Of a stretch of 64,000 nucleotides of DNA, positions 35,117-44,323 are shown piece by piece. Within the stretch, counting starts at the first letter, position 1. Every line of letters starts with the position of its first letter. The position numbers and the translations under genes were made by a program. This DNA comes from Clostridia bacterium (GTDB taxonomy: Bacteria; Bacillota; Clostridia; Christensenellales; CAG-138), in NCBI GenBank assembly GCA_017538255.1, contig JAFYJD010000024.1:52803-116802 (forward strand), given 5' to 3'. The notes below the pieces were generated by a model. The model saw only the letters and a list, made by a program, of their open reading frames with translations. It was not told where the DNA came from and searched no databases.

Positions 35117-35144
35117 AAGGGTGCGTGTATACGCGCCCTTTTTT
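35117..35144 (+). terminator. Terminator upstream of the S10 operon
   Basis: AAGGGTGCG (35117-35125) pairs with CGCGCCCTT (35132-35140) with one G-U pair, followed by TTTTTT. It separates the lipoprotein from the ribosomal operon promoter 44 nt later. Confidence 0.8.
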
Positions 35145-35187
35145 GTAAATATATTCAAAAAAGCCGTAAAATACAGAAAAAAAGGGG

Positions 35188-35216
35188 TTGACAGCGCAAA
35201 CGGTGAGTGATATAAT
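35188..35216 (+). promoter_or_regulatory. Main promoter of the S10-spc ribosomal protein operon
   Basis: TTGACA (35188-35193), 17-nt spacer, TATAAT (35211-35216): a perfect sigma-A promoter, as expected for one of the most highly expressed operons. RNA would start near 35223. Confidence 0.92.
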
Positions 35217-35300
35217 TCACAACGTTCGCGTCTTGGGGCGTATTATGCCTTGCGCAGGCCTAATCTCCGCCCGCCATGCTGACAAAAGAACGCGGACCGC

Positions 35301-35320
35301 TGTTCGACACCTGTCGAACA
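35301..35320. repeat. Perfect inverted repeat containing two opposed 0A-box cores
   Basis: TGTTCGACA-CC-TGTCGAACA: a 9-bp perfect stem with a 2-nt loop. Each arm contains TGTCGAA, the Spo0A box core. It may be an RNA hairpin, a DNA-binding site, or both; a 2-nt loop is tight for RNA. Confidence 0.6.
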
Positions 35321-35391
35321 TTTCCCTGCGAGAGGTTGCCGGTTGCCAATCCGGGTAATTCACGCAGGCGGCGCGGCTCGACCGCGCGCCC

Positions 35392-35420
35392 TTGACGCTT
35401 TCCCGATCGCTTCCGATTAT
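35392..35420 (+). promoter_or_regulatory. Possible second promoter within the S10 leader
   Basis: TTGACG (35392-35397), 17-nt spacer, GATTAT (35415-35420). A start near 35427 would bypass the upstream hairpins of the leader. The -10 match is only moderate. Confidence 0.35.
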
Positions 35421-35557
35421 ATTTACGGAAACGGAGGGGGCCAAGGTGGGGCAAGCGCCCCGCCGTTCGTTTTAAGGTTGAAAACGCACGGCAGAGTGTG
35501 CACGGCCCAAATATCGAGTGCGGCGATAACCGCACAAAATCGAGAAGGAGAATCAAA

Positions 35558-35866
35558 ATGGCAAACAATCGTATCAGGATCAAGCTCAGGGCTTATGAGC
35601 ACAACCTCATTGACCAGAGCGCAGAAAAGATCGTCGAAACGGCACGCAGGACCGGCGCAAGGGTCTCCGGCCCCATCCCGCTTCCGACGGAGAAGGAGAT
35701 CATCACGATCCTCCGCGCAACATTCAAGTACAAGGACTCAAGAGAACAGTTTGAAATGCGCACCCACAAGCGTTTGATCGACATTCTTCAGCCTTCGGCA
35801 AAGACCGTTGACGCACTGATGAAGCTCGATCTGCCCGCCGGTGTCGACATCGAGATCAAGCTGTGA
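35558..35866 (+). CDS. rpsJ: 30S ribosomal protein S10 (uS10)
   Basis: 102 residues, normal length. Binds the 3' major domain of 16S rRNA in the head of the small subunit and also acts in antitermination as NusE. The family signature is seen in [17 protein letters not shown] and KTHKR-like [10 protein letters not shown]. The start ATG 35558 follows GAGAAGGAG; the frame open from 35498 lies in the structured leader. First gene of the operon. Confidence 0.98.
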   Translation: MANNRIRIKLRAYEHNLIDQSAEKIVETARRTGARVSGPIPLPTEKEIITILRATFKYKDSREQFEMRTHKRLIDILQPSAKTVDALMKLDLPAGVDIEIKL

Positions 35867-35883
35867 TTTCGGAGGTAGAGACA

Positions 35884-36510
35884 ATGAAACAGGCAATTCT
35901 CGGCAAGAAGATCGGCATGACCCAGATCTTCCAGGAAGATGGCACGATGATCCCCGTGACGGTGGTTCTGGCAGGTCCCTGCCCCGTTACTCAGGTCAAG
36001 ACCGCGGATCACGACGGTTATGAAGCGGTGCAGATGGCGTTCCAGCCCGTCCGCGAAAAACTCATCACCCGTCCCGAACTCGGTCATCTCAAAAAAGCGG
36101 GCGTAGAAGCCCACCGCTATGTAAAAGAGTTCAAACTCGACAACGCGGCAAGTTATACCGTCGGTACCGTTATCAAGGCCGATACCTTTGCAAAAGGCGA
36201 TCGCGTCGACGTAACCGGCACCAGCAAGGGCAAGGGCTTTGCCGGCGCGATCAAGCGCTGGAATCAGGCGAGGGGCCGCAAGACACACGGTTCGCATTCC
36301 TACCGTGTTGCGGGTTCCATGGGCGCCTGCACCTACCCCGGTGAAGTTTTCAAGACCAAGCATCTCCCCGGCCATATGGGCCACGAGCGTGTGACGGTCC
36401 AGAACCTCGAAGTTATCCGCGCCGACGCGGAGCGCAATCTGCTCCTCATCAAGGGCGCTATCCCCGGCGCAAAGGGCGGCCTCGTGCTCGTCCGCAGCAC
36501 CGTGAAGTAA
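35884..36510 (+). CDS. rplC: 50S ribosomal protein L3 (uL3)
   Basis: 208 residues. Early-assembling 23S rRNA binder reaching toward the peptidyl transferase centre. Starts MKQAILGKKIGMTQIF; conserved TSKGKGFAGAIKRWNQ and the long loop GSHSYRVAGSMGACTYPG are present. The start ATG 35884 has a CGGAGGT site, preferred over an in-frame ATG at 35863 that overlaps rpsJ. Confidence 0.98.
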   Translation: MKQAILGKKIGMTQIFQEDGTMIPVTVVLAGPCPVTQVKTADHDGYEAVQMAFQPVREKLITRPELGHLKKAGVEAHRYVKEFKLDNAASYTVGTVIKADTFAKGDRVDVTGTSKGKGFAGAIKRWNQARGRKTHGSHSYRVAGSMGACTYPGEVFKTKHLPGHMGHERVTVQNLEVIRADAERNLLLIKGAIPGAKGGLVLVRSTVK

Positions 36511-36523
36511 GGAGGGTACACAA

Positions 36524-37144
36524 ATGCCTAATGTAGCGATTTATAATGTATCCGGCAACAAGGTCGGCACGATGGAACTCTCCGAGAACATCTTCGGTCA
36601 GGAAGTCAACGTTTCGGCAATGCATTCTTATGTAAAAGCGTACCTTGCAAACCAGCGTCAGGGCACGCAGAGCGCAAAGACCCGTGCGGAGGTCTCCGGC
36701 GGCGGCAAAAAGCCCTGGAGGCAGAAGGGCACCGGACGCGCGCGTCAGGGTTCCACCCGCTCCCCGCAGTGGACCCACGGCGGCGTCGTATTCGCTCCCA
36801 AGCCCCGCGATTACCGTATGAGCCTCAACAAGAAACTCAAGAGGGTCGCGCTCAAGTCCGCGCTTTCCGCCAAGGTCGCAGACGAGAAGTTCATCGTTCT
36901 CGACAGCCTTGAACTCAGCGCCGCCAAGACCCGCGAGATGGTCAAGGTCCTTGAGAACCTCAAAACCAAGAACGCTCTTATCATCACCCCCGCAGTAGAC
37001 GAGACCGTGGTTCGCGCTTCCAATAATATTCAGGGCGTACAGACCACCACCGTCGGAATGCTGAACACCTACGACGTTCTTAAGTACGATGCCGTTATCG
37101 CTACCCGCGAAGCGGTGGAAAAGGTCGAGGAGGTATACGCATAA
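36524..37144 (+). CDS. rplD: 50S ribosomal protein L4 (uL4)
   Basis: 206 residues. Lines the nascent peptide exit tunnel with its long loop (GGGKKPWRQKGTGRARQGS, the site where macrolide resistance changes occur in other species). In E. coli L4 represses its own S10 operon. AAGGAGG site; its stop overlaps the rplW start by one base (TAATG). Confidence 0.98.
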   Translation: MPNVAIYNVSGNKVGTMELSENIFGQEVNVSAMHSYVKAYLANQRQGTQSAKTRAEVSGGGKKPWRQKGTGRARQGSTRSPQWTHGGVVFAPKPRDYRMSLNKKLKRVALKSALSAKVADEKFIVLDSLELSAAKTREMVKVLENLKTKNALIITPAVDETVVRASNNIQGVQTTTVGMLNTYDVLKYDAVIATREAVEKVEEVYA

Positions 37145-37440
37145 TGAACGCTCACGACATCATCATCAAACCCGTGCTCACCGAAAAGAGCTACGAAGTG
37201 ATCGAAAACAAGACCTACGTCTTCGTCGTTGCCAAGAAGGCCGGCAAGACCGAGATCAAGCAGGCGATCGAGACCATCTTCGACGGCGTTAAGGTCGAAA
37301 AGGTCAACACGATCAACCGCCTCGGCAAGGTCAAAAGGCAGGGCATCCACTCCGGCCGCCGTGCTTCCACCAAGAAAGCGTACATCACGCTGACGAAGGA
37401 TTCCAAAACCATCGAAGCCTTCGACAATATGGCTCAGTAA
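37144..37440 (+). CDS. rplW: 50S ribosomal protein L23 (uL23)
   Basis: 98 residues. Sits at the tunnel exit and docks trigger factor and SRP. Starts [18 protein letters not shown], and shows the conserved [14 protein letters not shown]. One-base overlap with rplD suggests translational coupling. Confidence 0.98.
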   Translation: MNAHDIIIKPVLTEKSYEVIENKTYVFVVAKKAGKTEIKQAIETIFDGVKVEKVNTINRLGKVKRQGIHSGRRASTKKAYITLTKDSKTIEAFDNMAQ

Positions 37441-37454
37441 GGAGGAGACACCAA

Positions 37455-38288
37455 ATGGCAATCAGAAAGATTAAGCCCATCACTCCGGGTCAACGCTTTA
37501 TGACGGTCTCCACCTATGAGGAGATTACCTGCACTACTCCCGAGCGTTCCCTTATGGAACCCCTCAAGAGCAATGCGGGCCGCAACCATCACGGCAGGAT
37601 CACCGTCCGCCATCGCGGCGGCGGCGCAAAGCGTCAGTACCGCATCATCGACTTTAAACGCAACAAGGACAACATCCCCGCGAAAGTCGCAACGATCGAA
37701 TACGATCCCAACCGTACCGCAAACATCGCTCTTCTGAACTACGCAGACGGCGAAAAGCGCTACATCATCGCTCCGTTCGGACTCAAGGTCGGCGAAACCA
37801 TCGTTTCCGGTGAAGAAGCGGACATCAAGGTCGGCAACGCCCTCCCGCTCCGCAGCATCCCCGTCGGCACGATGATCCACTGCATCGAACTGCTCCCCGG
37901 CAAGGGCGCACAGCTTGTCCGCAGCGCGGGCAACGCGGCGCAGCTTCTCGCAAAAGAGGGCAAGTACGCGCAGGTTCGCCTTCCCAGCGGCGAGGTTCGC
38001 CTCGTTCCCATCGGCTGCAAGGCAACGATCGGTCAGGTCGGCAACATCGACTTCGGCAACATCAAGCTCGGTAAAGCAGGCCGCAAACGCCATATGGGCT
38101 TCCGTCCCACGGTCCGCGGTTCCGTTATGAACCCGAACGACCACCCCCACGGCGGTGGTGAAGGTAAGTCCCCGATCGGCCGTCCCGGTCCTGTTACCCC
38201 CTGGGGCAAGCCCGCTCTTGGCTACAAGACCAGGAAGTCGAAGAACATCAACGATAAGTACATCATCCGCCGTAGGGACGGAAAGTGA
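37455..38288 (+). CDS. rplB: 50S ribosomal protein L2 (uL2)
   Basis: 277 residues. Core protein near the peptidyl transferase centre, required for subunit association. The C-terminal signature [18 protein letters not shown] includes the conserved His. AAGGAGG site 14 nt after rplW. Confidence 0.99.
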   Translation: MAIRKIKPITPGQRFMTVSTYEEITCTTPERSLMEPLKSNAGRNHHGRITVRHRGGGAKRQYRIIDFKRNKDNIPAKVATIEYDPNRTANIALLNYADGEKRYIIAPFGLKVGETIVSGEEADIKVGNALPLRSIPVGTMIHCIELLPGKGAQLVRSAGNAAQLLAKEGKYAQVRLPSGEVRLVPIGCKATIGQVGNIDFGNIKLGKAGRKRHMGFRPTVRGSVMNPNDHPHGGGEGKSPIGRPGPVTPWGKPALGYKTRKSKNINDKYIIRRRDGK

Positions 38289-38311
38289 TCGAGAAGGGAG
38301 TTATTTGAAGA

Positions 38312-38593
38312 ATGAGCAGATCAATCAAAAAAGGACCCTTTGTGAGCGAAAGGCTGCTTGACCGCATCGTCGCTATGAACGAATCCGGCAAGAAGTCCGT
38401 ACTCAAGACCTGGTCCAGAGCATCCACCATTTTCCCCGAAATGATCGGTCACACCATCGCCGTTCACGACGGCCGCAAGCACGTTCCGGTATATGTTACC
38501 GAGGATATGGTCGGCCACAAGCTCGGCGAGTTCGCACCCACCCGTACCTTCCGCGGTCATCGTGGCTCGGAAAAGGGTACACGCGGTAAATAA
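38312..38593 (+). CDS. rpsS: 30S ribosomal protein S19 (uS19)
   Basis: 93 residues. Forms a complex with S13 in the small subunit head near the A site. [17 protein letters not shown] at the start and the signature [18 protein letters not shown] near the end are typical. GAAGGGAG site upstream. Confidence 0.99.
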   Translation: MSRSIKKGPFVSERLLDRIVAMNESGKKSVLKTWSRASTIFPEMIGHTIAVHDGRKHVPVYVTEDMVGHKLGEFAPTRTFRGHRGSEKGTRGK

Positions 38594-38604
38594 GGAGGCG
38601 CACT

Positions 38605-38991
38605 ATGGCACTTAGATCCAAAGAAAAAGCAGCAATCCGCAGGGAGAACGCCGAAAAGCGCCCCCACGCAACGGCTAAATACATCCGCATCTCTTCCCGC
38701 AAGGTCAAGATCGTCATCGACCTGATCCGCGGCAAGAGCGTAGACGAGGCAGAGGCTATACTGATGTACACCCCCAAGGCGGCATCCGAGCCCACCCTCA
38801 AACTTCTCAGAAGTGCGATCGCAAACGCGGAGAACAACCTCGATATGGATCGCGAGACCCTGTACGTCGCAGAGGTCTTCGCAAACCAGGGCCCGACCCT
38901 TCGCCGCTATCGTCCGCGTTCCCGCGGCAGCGCATCGAGGATTCGCAAACGCACCAGCCACATCACCATCATCCTGGACGAGAAGAAATAA
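38605..38991 (+). CDS. rplV: 50S ribosomal protein L22 (uL22)
   Basis: 128 residues. Its beta-hairpin lines the peptide exit tunnel opposite L4. Shows [19 protein letters not shown] near the N-terminus and the C-terminal [18 protein letters not shown]. The N-terminus is about 15 residues longer than in many bacteria. AAGGAGG site. Confidence 0.98.
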   Translation: MALRSKEKAAIRRENAEKRPHATAKYIRISSRKVKIVIDLIRGKSVDEAEAILMYTPKAASEPTLKLLRSAIANAENNLDMDRETLYVAEVFANQGPTLRRYRPRSRGSASRIRKRTSHITIILDEKK

Positions 38992-39003
38992 GGAGGACAT
39001 ACA

Positions 39004-39654
39004 ATGGGACAGAAAGTTAATCCGAATGGCTTCCGCGTTGGCGTCATCAGGGACTGGAATACGCGCTGGTACGCAAACAAGAAGGACTTCGCAGATTTCC
39101 TCATCGAGGATAAGAAGATCAGAGATTATCTGAAGAATAAGTACTATGAAGCGGGAATCGCCAAGATCGACATCGCCCGTGCAGCGAGCAAGGTGACCGT
39201 AAGCATCAACACCGCCCGTCCCGGCCTTCTCATCGGCAAAGGCGGCGTCGGCGTGGACGCGATCCGTCAGGAACTGAACGCTCTTGTCAACAGGACCGTC
39301 AATGTAAACATCATCGAAGTTCGCAATCCCGATGCAAACGCGCAGCTCGTTGCCGAAAGCATCGCATCCGCGCTCGAAAAGAGGACCTCTTTCCGCCGCG
39401 CGATGAAGCAGTCCCTCAGCCGCGCTATGAAAGCGGGCGCAAAGGGAATCAAGGTAAAGTGCGGAGGCCGTCTCGGCGGCGCTGAGATCGCACGTTCCGA
39501 GGGCTACAACGAAGGCTCCACCCCCCTGCAGACCATCCGCGCCGACATCGAATACGGCTTTGCGGAGGCAAAGACCGCCTACGGCCGCATCGGCGTCAAG
39601 GTTTGGATCTACAAGGGTGAGGTTCTGGGCCGCGCAAGGGCCAAGAAAGCTTAA
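39004..39654 (+). CDS. rpsC: 30S ribosomal protein S3 (uS3)
   Basis: 216 residues. Lies at the mRNA entry pore; has an N-terminal KH domain ([17 protein letters not shown]) and the C-terminal domain with [27 protein letters not shown] site, 12 nt after rplV. Confidence 0.99.
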   Translation: MGQKVNPNGFRVGVIRDWNTRWYANKKDFADFLIEDKKIRDYLKNKYYEAGIAKIDIARAASKVTVSINTARPGLLIGKGGVGVDAIRQELNALVNRTVNVNIIEVRNPDANAQLVAESIASALEKRTSFRRAMKQSLSRAMKAGAKGIKVKCGGRLGGAEIARSEGYNEGSTPLQTIRADIEYGFAEAKTAYGRIGVKVWIYKGEVLGRARAKKA

Positions 39655-39668
39655 GGAGGATACGACAG

Positions 39669-40124
39669 ATGTTAATGCCTAAAAGAGTTAAGCGCCGTAG
39701 GGTGCATCGTGGCCGTATGAAGGGCACGGCACAGCGCGGTAACAGGATCGCTTACGGCGAATACGGTCTTGTTGCGATGGAGTCCGCCTGGGTTACCAGC
39801 AACCAGATCGAGGCATCGCGTGTTGCGATGACCCGTTATATGAAGCGTGCAGGTAAGGTCTGGGTCGATATCTTCCCCGACAAGCCCGTCACCGAAAAGC
39901 CTGCCGAGACCCGAATGGGCTCCGGTAAAGGTTCCCCCGAGTACTGGGTAGCGGTGGTTAAGCCCGGCCGCGTCCTCTTCGAGGTCGCAGGCGTTGACGA
40001 GGCGACCGCGCGTGAGGCGCTCCGCCTTGCGATGCACAAACTGCCGCTCAAGTGCAAGTTTATGAAGAAACCCGTTGAAGAAATGCCCGTCGAGGCTGAT
40101 GAAACGGTCGATGCGGAGGACTAA
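39669..40124 (+). CDS. rplP: 50S ribosomal protein L16 (uL16)
   Basis: 151 residues. Stabilises A-site tRNA. Conserved [19 protein letters not shown] and [18 protein letters not shown]. The acidic C-terminal extension of about 12 residues ([15 protein letters not shown]) is unusual for L16. AAGGAGGA site; an alternative start is ATG 39675. Confidence 0.98.
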   Translation: MLMPKRVKRRRVHRGRMKGTAQRGNRIAYGEYGLVAMESAWVTSNQIEASRVAMTRYMKRAGKVWVDIFPDKPVTEKPAETRMGSGKGSPEYWVAVVKPGRVLFEVAGVDEATAREALRLAMHKLPLKCKFMKKPVEEMPVEADETVDAED

Positions 40125-40127
40125 GAG

Positions 40128-40322
40128 ATGAACAACAAAGAATGGGAAAAACTCACCAAGCTCAGCGTTGAGGAACTCAAGGCAAAGGAAGCCGAACTCA
40201 AAGCCGAACTGTTTAACCTCAGATTCCGCCACGCGACCGGCCAGCTTGCCAACCCGATGCTTATGAAGCAGTGCAAGCGCGACATCGCCAGGGTCAAGAC
40301 TCTGATAAACGACCGTGCATAA
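40128..40322 (+). CDS. rpmC: 50S ribosomal protein L29 (uL29)
   Basis: 64 residues, two-helix protein at the tunnel exit beside L23. Shows LSVEELKAKEAELKAELFNL and the later RHATGQLANPML. Starts 3 nt after the rplP stop, with its binding site (GCGGAGG) inside rplP. Confidence 0.97.
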   Translation: MNNKEWEKLTKLSVEELKAKEAELKAELFNLRFRHATGQLANPMLMKQCKRDIARVKTLINDRA

Positions 40323-40338
40323 TAGGGAGGATATTTAA

Positions 40339-40611
40339 ATGGAAATGAACAATGCTCCCGTCAGGGGCTTTCGTAAGACCCGCGTTGGTATCGTTACCAG
40401 CGATAAGATGGATAAGACGATCGTCGTTGCGGTCAAGACCAAGGTTCGCCATCCCCTTTACGGCAAGATGGTCAACCACACTCTCAAGGTCAAGGCGCAC
40501 GATGAGAACAACGAGTGCGGTATCGGCGATACCGTCAGGATCATGGAGACCCGTCCGCTTTCCAAGGATAAGCGCTGGCGTCTTGTAAAGATCATCGAGA
40601 AGGCTAAGTAA
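40339..40611 (+). CDS. rpsQ: 30S ribosomal protein S17 (uS17)
   Basis: 90 residues, OB-fold protein that binds 16S rRNA early in assembly. Conserved [14 protein letters not shown] and the C-terminal [24 protein letters not shown] site. Confidence 0.98.
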   Translation: MEMNNAPVRGFRKTRVGIVTSDKMDKTIVVAVKTKVRHPLYGKMVNHTLKVKAHDENNECGIGDTVRIMETRPLSKDKRWRLVKIIEKAK

Positions 40612-40627
40612 GCCGTAGGAGGACAGC

Positions 40628-40996
40628 ATGATTCAACCGCAAACCAGGTTAAAAGTTGCCGACAACAGCGGCGCTAAAGAGATTATGTGCATCCGTGTTC
40701 TTGGCGGCTCCAAGAGGAAGTTCGCAAGCATCGGCGATGTTATCGTCGCTTCCGTCAAGAGCGCTTCCCCCGGCGGCGCAGTCAAGAAAAAGGATGTTGT
40801 AAAGGCAGTCGTAGTCCGTACCGTTACCGGCGTTCATCGTGAGGATGGCAGCCATATCAGGTTCGACGACAACGCGGCCGTTATCATCAACGACCAGAAA
40901 CAGCCCCGCGGCACCCGTATCTTCGGGCCCGTCGCAAGGGAACTTCGTGAGAAGGACTATATGAAGATAGTGTCCCTCGCACCCGAAGTGCTGTAA
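40628..40996 (+). CDS. rplN: 50S ribosomal protein L14 (uL14)
   Basis: 122 residues, normal length. Forms part of an intersubunit bridge. Conserved [18 protein letters not shown] and the C-terminal [26 protein letters not shown] site. Confidence 0.99.
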   Translation: MIQPQTRLKVADNSGAKEIMCIRVLGGSKRKFASIGDVIVASVKSASPGGAVKKKDVVKAVVVRTVTGVHREDGSHIRFDDNAAVIINDQKQPRGTRIFGPVARELREKDYMKIVSLAPEVL

Positions 40997-41007
40997 GGAG
41001 GTAAACT

Positions 41008-41349
41008 ATGAGCAGCAAGATGAATATTCGCACAGGCGATACCGTTATGGTCATAACCGGCGACAACATTAAGGACGTCGGCAAGACAGGTAAAGTGCTC
41101 AAGGTTTATCCCTCGGCACAGCGCATCGTAGTTCAGGGCAGAAATATGGTCATCCGCCACACCAAGCCCCGCCAGCAGGGCGACAAGGGCGGAAGGATCG
41201 AGCAGGAAGGCACCATCCACGTGTCCAACTGTATGCTCGTTTGCCCGAGCTGCAAAAAGCCCACCCGTGTAGGTCATACCTTCATCGAAAAGGGCGATAA
41301 GAAGACCAAGGTCCGCGTTTGCAAAAAGTGCGGCAAGAACATCGACTGA
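41008..41349 (+). CDS. rplX: 50S ribosomal protein L24 (uL24)
   Basis: 113 residues, assembly-initiator protein with a KOW motif ([19 protein letters not shown]). The C-terminal half contains two Cys pairs (CPSCKKPTR and CKKCGKN), a zinc-binding form seen in many Firmicutes. TAAGGAGGT site. Confidence 0.98.
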   Translation: MSSKMNIRTGDTVMVITGDNIKDVGKTGKVLKVYPSAQRIVVQGRNMVIRHTKPRQQGDKGGRIEQEGTIHVSNCMLVCPSCKKPTRVGHTFIEKGDKKTKVRVCKKCGKNID

Positions 41350-41363
41350 GGAGGATAAAAACT

Positions 41364-41951
41364 GTGGCAAAGAAAGAAAATGCAGAACAGGCAGCCGCTT
41401 TCACCGAGCCCGCTCGTCTCCGCCTTAAATATAAGGAGATAGTTCCTCAGCTCGTTGAAAAGTTCAACTACCGGAATCCTATGGAAGTCCCGAAACTCGA
41501 GAAGATCGTTCTCAATATGGGTCTCGGCGCCGAAAAGGATAACCCCAAGGGCATCGACGCGGCGGTCGCCGAACTCGGCATCATCGCGGGTCAGAAGCCC
41601 ATCATCACCAAAGCGAAGAAGTCCGTCGCAAACTTCAAAGTCCGTCAGGGTATGAACGTCGGCGCAAAGGTTACCCTCCGCGGCGACCGTATGTACTACT
41701 TCGCGGATAAGCTTATGAACATCGTTCTGCCCCGCGTTCGCGACTTCCGCGGTGTTTCCGACACCAGCTTCGACGGTCGCGGCAACTACGCGATGGGTCT
41801 CAAAGAGCAGTTGATTTTCCCCGAGATCAATTACGACGATGTTGATAAAGTTCGCGGCATGGATGTCATCTTCGTCACCACGGCGAAGACCGACGAAGAA
41901 GCAAGGGAGCTTTTGAGGCTCCTCGGAATGCCATTCGGCACCAACGAATAA
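41364..41951 (+). CDS. rplE: 50S ribosomal protein L5 (uL5)
   Basis: 195 residues. Binds 5S rRNA and contacts P-site tRNA. Conserved [20 protein letters not shown] and the [18 protein letters not shown] region. The start is GTG 41364 with a GAGGAGG site; the product has about 15 extra N-terminal residues ([16 protein letters not shown]) compared with typical L5. The longer frame from 41319 overlaps rplX and is not preferred. Confidence 0.97.
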   Translation: MAKKENAEQAAAFTEPARLRLKYKEIVPQLVEKFNYRNPMEVPKLEKIVLNMGLGAEKDNPKGIDAAVAELGIIAGQKPIITKAKKSVANFKVRQGMNVGAKVTLRGDRMYYFADKLMNIVLPRVRDFRGVSDTSFDGRGNYAMGLKEQLIFPEINYDDVDKVRGMDVIFVTTAKTDEEARELLRLLGMPFGTNE

Positions 41952-41966
41952 CGGAGGAAATGACTT

Positions 41967-42152
41967 ATGGCTAAGACATCACTGAAAAACAAGCAGCAAA
42001 TGGCTCCCAAGTTTTCCACCAGGGCATACACCCGCTGCCGTATCTGCGGCAGGCCGCATTCCGTGCTTCGCAAGTATGGCATCTGCCGTATCTGCTTCAG
42101 GGAACTTGCCTACAAGGGCGAGATCCCCGGTGTTCGCAAAGCAAGTTGGTAA
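41967..42152 (+). CDS. rpsN: 30S ribosomal protein S14, zinc type (uS14)
   Basis: 61 residues, the short zinc-binding form typical of Firmicutes. Ligands: CRICGRPHS and [16 protein letters not shown]. Binds the small subunit head. ACGGAGGA site. Confidence 0.99.
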   Translation: MAKTSLKNKQQMAPKFSTRAYTRCRICGRPHSVLRKYGICRICFRELAYKGEIPGVRKASW

Positions 42153-42170
42153 GAAGGAGGAAAAAGAACA

Positions 42171-42569
42171 ATGCTCGTAACAGATCCCATTGCTGATATG
42201 CTCACAAGGATCCGCAACGCTCTCATCGTCAAGCACGATACCGTAGAGGTTCCCGTTTCCAATATGAAACTTGCTATCGCGGATATTCTCGTAAACGAAG
42301 GCTACATCAAGAGCTACATCGTCAAGGACGAGGGCGTTGAGAAGATGATGAACATCACCCTCAAGTACGGCCCCAACCGCCAGAAGGTCATCACCGGCCT
42401 CAAGCGTATCTCAAAGCCCGGCCTGCGCGTTTACGCCCGCAAGGACAATCTGCCGAAGGTCCTCAACGGACTCGGAATCGCCATCATCTCCACCTCGAAG
42501 GGCATTATGACCGACCGCGAGGCAAGGAAGCAGGGCGTAGGCGGCGAAGTCCTCGCCTATATCTGGTAA
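42171..42569 (+). CDS. rpsH: 30S ribosomal protein S8 (uS8)
   Basis: 132 residues. Primary 16S rRNA binder; in E. coli it represses the spc operon. Starts [17 protein letters not shown] and has the conserved [26 protein letters not shown] site. An unusually long 96-nt gap with a strong hairpin follows. Confidence 0.99.
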   Translation: MLVTDPIADMLTRIRNALIVKHDTVEVPVSNMKLAIADILVNEGYIKSYIVKDEGVEKMMNITLKYGPNRQKVITGLKRISKPGLRVYARKDNLPKVLNGLGIAIISTSKGIMTDREARKQGVGGEVLAYIW

Positions 42570-42598
42570 GTTTTACCTTAACCACAACTTCATCCCAA

Positions 42599-42624
42599 CC
42601 GCCGCGGGCAAGCGTTCGCGGCGG
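42599..42624 (+). promoter_or_regulatory. Intercistronic hairpin between rpsH and rplF
   Basis: CCGCCGCG (42599-42606) pairs perfectly with CGCGGCGG (42617-42624). It lies in the only sizeable gap of the spc block and lacks a T-run immediately after it, so an RNA processing or stability element is likelier than a terminator. Confidence 0.5.
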
Positions 42625-42665
42625 CGCGGGTGGACAATAAACTCAAAATTTTTTGGAGGTGCACA

Positions 42666-43205
42666 ATGTCTCGAATCGGAAAACTTCCGATCACTATCCC
42701 TTCCGGAGTGACAATCACGGTTTCGGACGACAACACCGTTACCGTTAAGGGTCCCAAAGGCCAACTCACCGAGAAGATCAGCCCCAGGATCAAAGTATCC
42801 ATGGAAGACGGCATTCTCAAGGTCGAGCGTCCCAGCGACGTAAAAGAGGATCGCTCCCTGCACGGCCTCTCCCGTACCCTTATCAACAATATGGTCGTCG
42901 GCACCACTTCCGGTTTCGAAAAGAAACTTGAGATCAACGGTACCGGCTACCGTGCCCAGAAGAACGGCAACAAACTCGTTCTCAGCGTTGGTTATTCTCA
43001 TCCCGTCGAGTTCACCGAAGGCGACGGCATCACCTTTGACGTTCCTGCCCCCAACAAGATCACTGTTATGGGCATCAACAAGCAGAAGGTCGGCCAGATC
43101 GCTGCCGATGTACGCAAGGTCCGTCCGCCGGAGCCGTATAAGGGCAAGGGCATCAAGTATGAGAATGAGACCATCATCCGCAAGGAAGGCAAGACCGGTA
43201 AGTAA
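42666..43205 (+). CDS. rplF: 50S ribosomal protein L6 (uL6)
   Basis: 179 residues, two-domain protein near the sarcin-ricin loop. Starts [15 protein letters not shown] and ends with the signature [16 protein letters not shown]. The start ATG 42666 has a TGGAGGTG site; an in-frame ATG at 42630 lies next to the hairpin and has none. Confidence 0.98.
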   Translation: MSRIGKLPITIPSGVTITVSDDNTVTVKGPKGQLTEKISPRIKVSMEDGILKVERPSDVKEDRSLHGLSRTLINNMVVGTTSGFEKKLEINGTGYRAQKNGNKLVLSVGYSHPVEFTEGDGITFDVPAPNKITVMGINKQKVGQIAADVRKVRPPEPYKGKGIKYENETIIRKEGKTGK

Positions 43206-43217
43206 AGGAGTACAATT

Positions 43218-43586
43218 ATGATTAGCAAACTCGATAAAAATGCAAAGCGCAAGGCGCGTCACTATCGCACCCGCAGGCATCTGATCGGTACTCCCGCACG
43301 CCCCCGTCTGTGCGTTTACCGCAGCCTGAACCACATCTACGCCCAGGTTATCGACGATTCCGTCGGCAACACCATCGCAGCGGCTTCCACCGTTGAAGCG
43401 TCCATCAAAGCGCAGCTCGACGGCAAGAACAAGAAAGAAGCGGCGTTCGTCGTTGGCGAGACCCTTGCAAAGCGCGCGCTTGATAAGGGCGTCACCAAGG
43501 TCGTCTACGATCGCGGCGGTTATCTCTACACCGGCCGTGTAGCCGAACTCGCAGCAGGCGCTCGCAAGGGCGGACTGGATTTCTAA
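43218..43586 (+). CDS. rplR: 50S ribosomal protein L18 (uL18)
   Basis: 122 residues, binds 5S rRNA with L5. Shows [35 protein letters not shown] and the C-terminal [22 protein letters not shown] site. Confidence 0.98.
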   Translation: MISKLDKNAKRKARHYRTRRHLIGTPARPRLCVYRSLNHIYAQVIDDSVGNTIAAASTVEASIKAQLDGKNKKEAAFVVGETLAKRALDKGVTKVVYDRGGYLYTGRVAELAAGARKGGLDF

Positions 43587-43598
43587 TGGAGGTGCAAG

Positions 43599-44111
43599 AT
43601 GCAGCAGAATAGGCGTAATTTTACTCCGGAAGTTCCGGAATTCAAAGAAAAACTCGTCTCGGTAAACCGCGTTGCCAAGGTCGTTAAGGGCGGTAAGATC
43701 TTCCGTTTCTCCGCACTCGTAGTAGTCGGTGATGAAAAAGGTCGCGTCGGCGTCGGTATGGGCAAAGCAGCCGAGATCCCCGAAGCGGTCCGCAAGGGCG
43801 TTGAGGACGCAAAGCGTCATCTCATCACCGTTCCCATCGTCGGCACCACCATTCCTCACGCCGTTGAGGGCAAGTTCTCCAAGGGCCACGTTCGTATGCT
43901 CCCCGCAGAGCCCGGTACCGGCGTTATCGCGGGCGGTCCCGTTCGCAGCGTGCTTGAGTCCGTGGGTATCAAGGATATCCGCACCAAGAGCTACGGTTCC
44001 AACAACCCCGCCAACTGCGTAAAGGCAACCCTGGACGGTCTTGCACAGCTCCGCACCGCAGAGCAGATCGCTCGCCTGCGCGGCAAGACGGTTGAGGAAA
44101 TCCTTAACTAA
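43599..44111 (+). CDS. rpsE: 30S ribosomal protein S5 (uS5)
   Basis: 170 residues. Central to decoding fidelity and mRNA unwinding. Double-stranded RNA-binding N-terminal domain ([20 protein letters not shown]) and the C-terminal [28 protein letters not shown] site. Confidence 0.99.
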   Translation: MQQNRRNFTPEVPEFKEKLVSVNRVAKVVKGGKIFRFSALVVVGDEKGRVGVGMGKAAEIPEAVRKGVEDAKRHLITVPIVGTTIPHAVEGKFSKGHVRMLPAEPGTGVIAGGPVRSVLESVGIKDIRTKSYGSNNPANCVKATLDGLAQLRTAEQIARLRGKTVEEILN

Positions 44112-44125
44112 CGGAGGAAAACGAA

Positions 44126-44311
44126 ATGGCAAATCTTAAAGTTACTCTCGTTAAGAGCACCATCGGTGCGCTCAAGGATCAGCAGGCGACCGTTAAGGCG
44201 TTGGGTCTTCACAAACTCAACCACTCGGTCATCAAGCCCGACAATCCCTGCACCCGCGGTATGATTTTCAAAGTAAAACACCTTGTTAAGGTGGAAGAAG
44301 TTGACGAGTAA
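44126..44311 (+). CDS. rpmD: 50S ribosomal protein L30 (uL30)
   Basis: 61 residues. Shows [20 protein letters not shown] and [16 protein letters not shown], matching the bacterial short form. ACGGAGGA site. Confidence 0.97.
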   Translation: MANLKVTLVKSTIGALKDQQATVKALGLHKLNHSVIKPDNPCTRGMIFKVKHLVKVEEVDE

Positions 44312-44323
44312 GGAGGTCCCCCG

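Larger units (their letters stand above)
35223..35557 (+). promoter_or_regulatory. Long structured leader of the S10 operon
   Basis: About 335 nt without a credible gene. Stem-loops seen: 35242-35250 with 35256-35264; perfect 9-bp stem 35301-35309 with 35312-35320; GCGCGG/CCGCGC near 35371-35388; 8-bp stem 35445-35452 with 35457-35464 followed by GTTCGTTTT (attenuator-like); GTGCGG/CCGCAC just before the rpsJ binding site. In E. coli the S10 leader is bound by L4 to control the operon; whether this leader works the same way is not shown by sequence. Confidence 0.6.

Noticed and set aside
35007..35210. 67-codon plus-strand frame between the lipoprotein and the S10 promoter
   Set aside because: It runs through the terminator at 35117-35144 and into the -35 region, and has no binding site.
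35343..35777. 144-codon frame in the S10 leader
   Set aside because: It overlaps rpsJ in another frame and covers leader hairpins.
42573..44132. 519-codon open frame on the minus strand
   Set aside because: It lies fully antisense to rplF, rplR, rpsE and rpmD, all certain genes; long antisense frames are expected with this codon bias.
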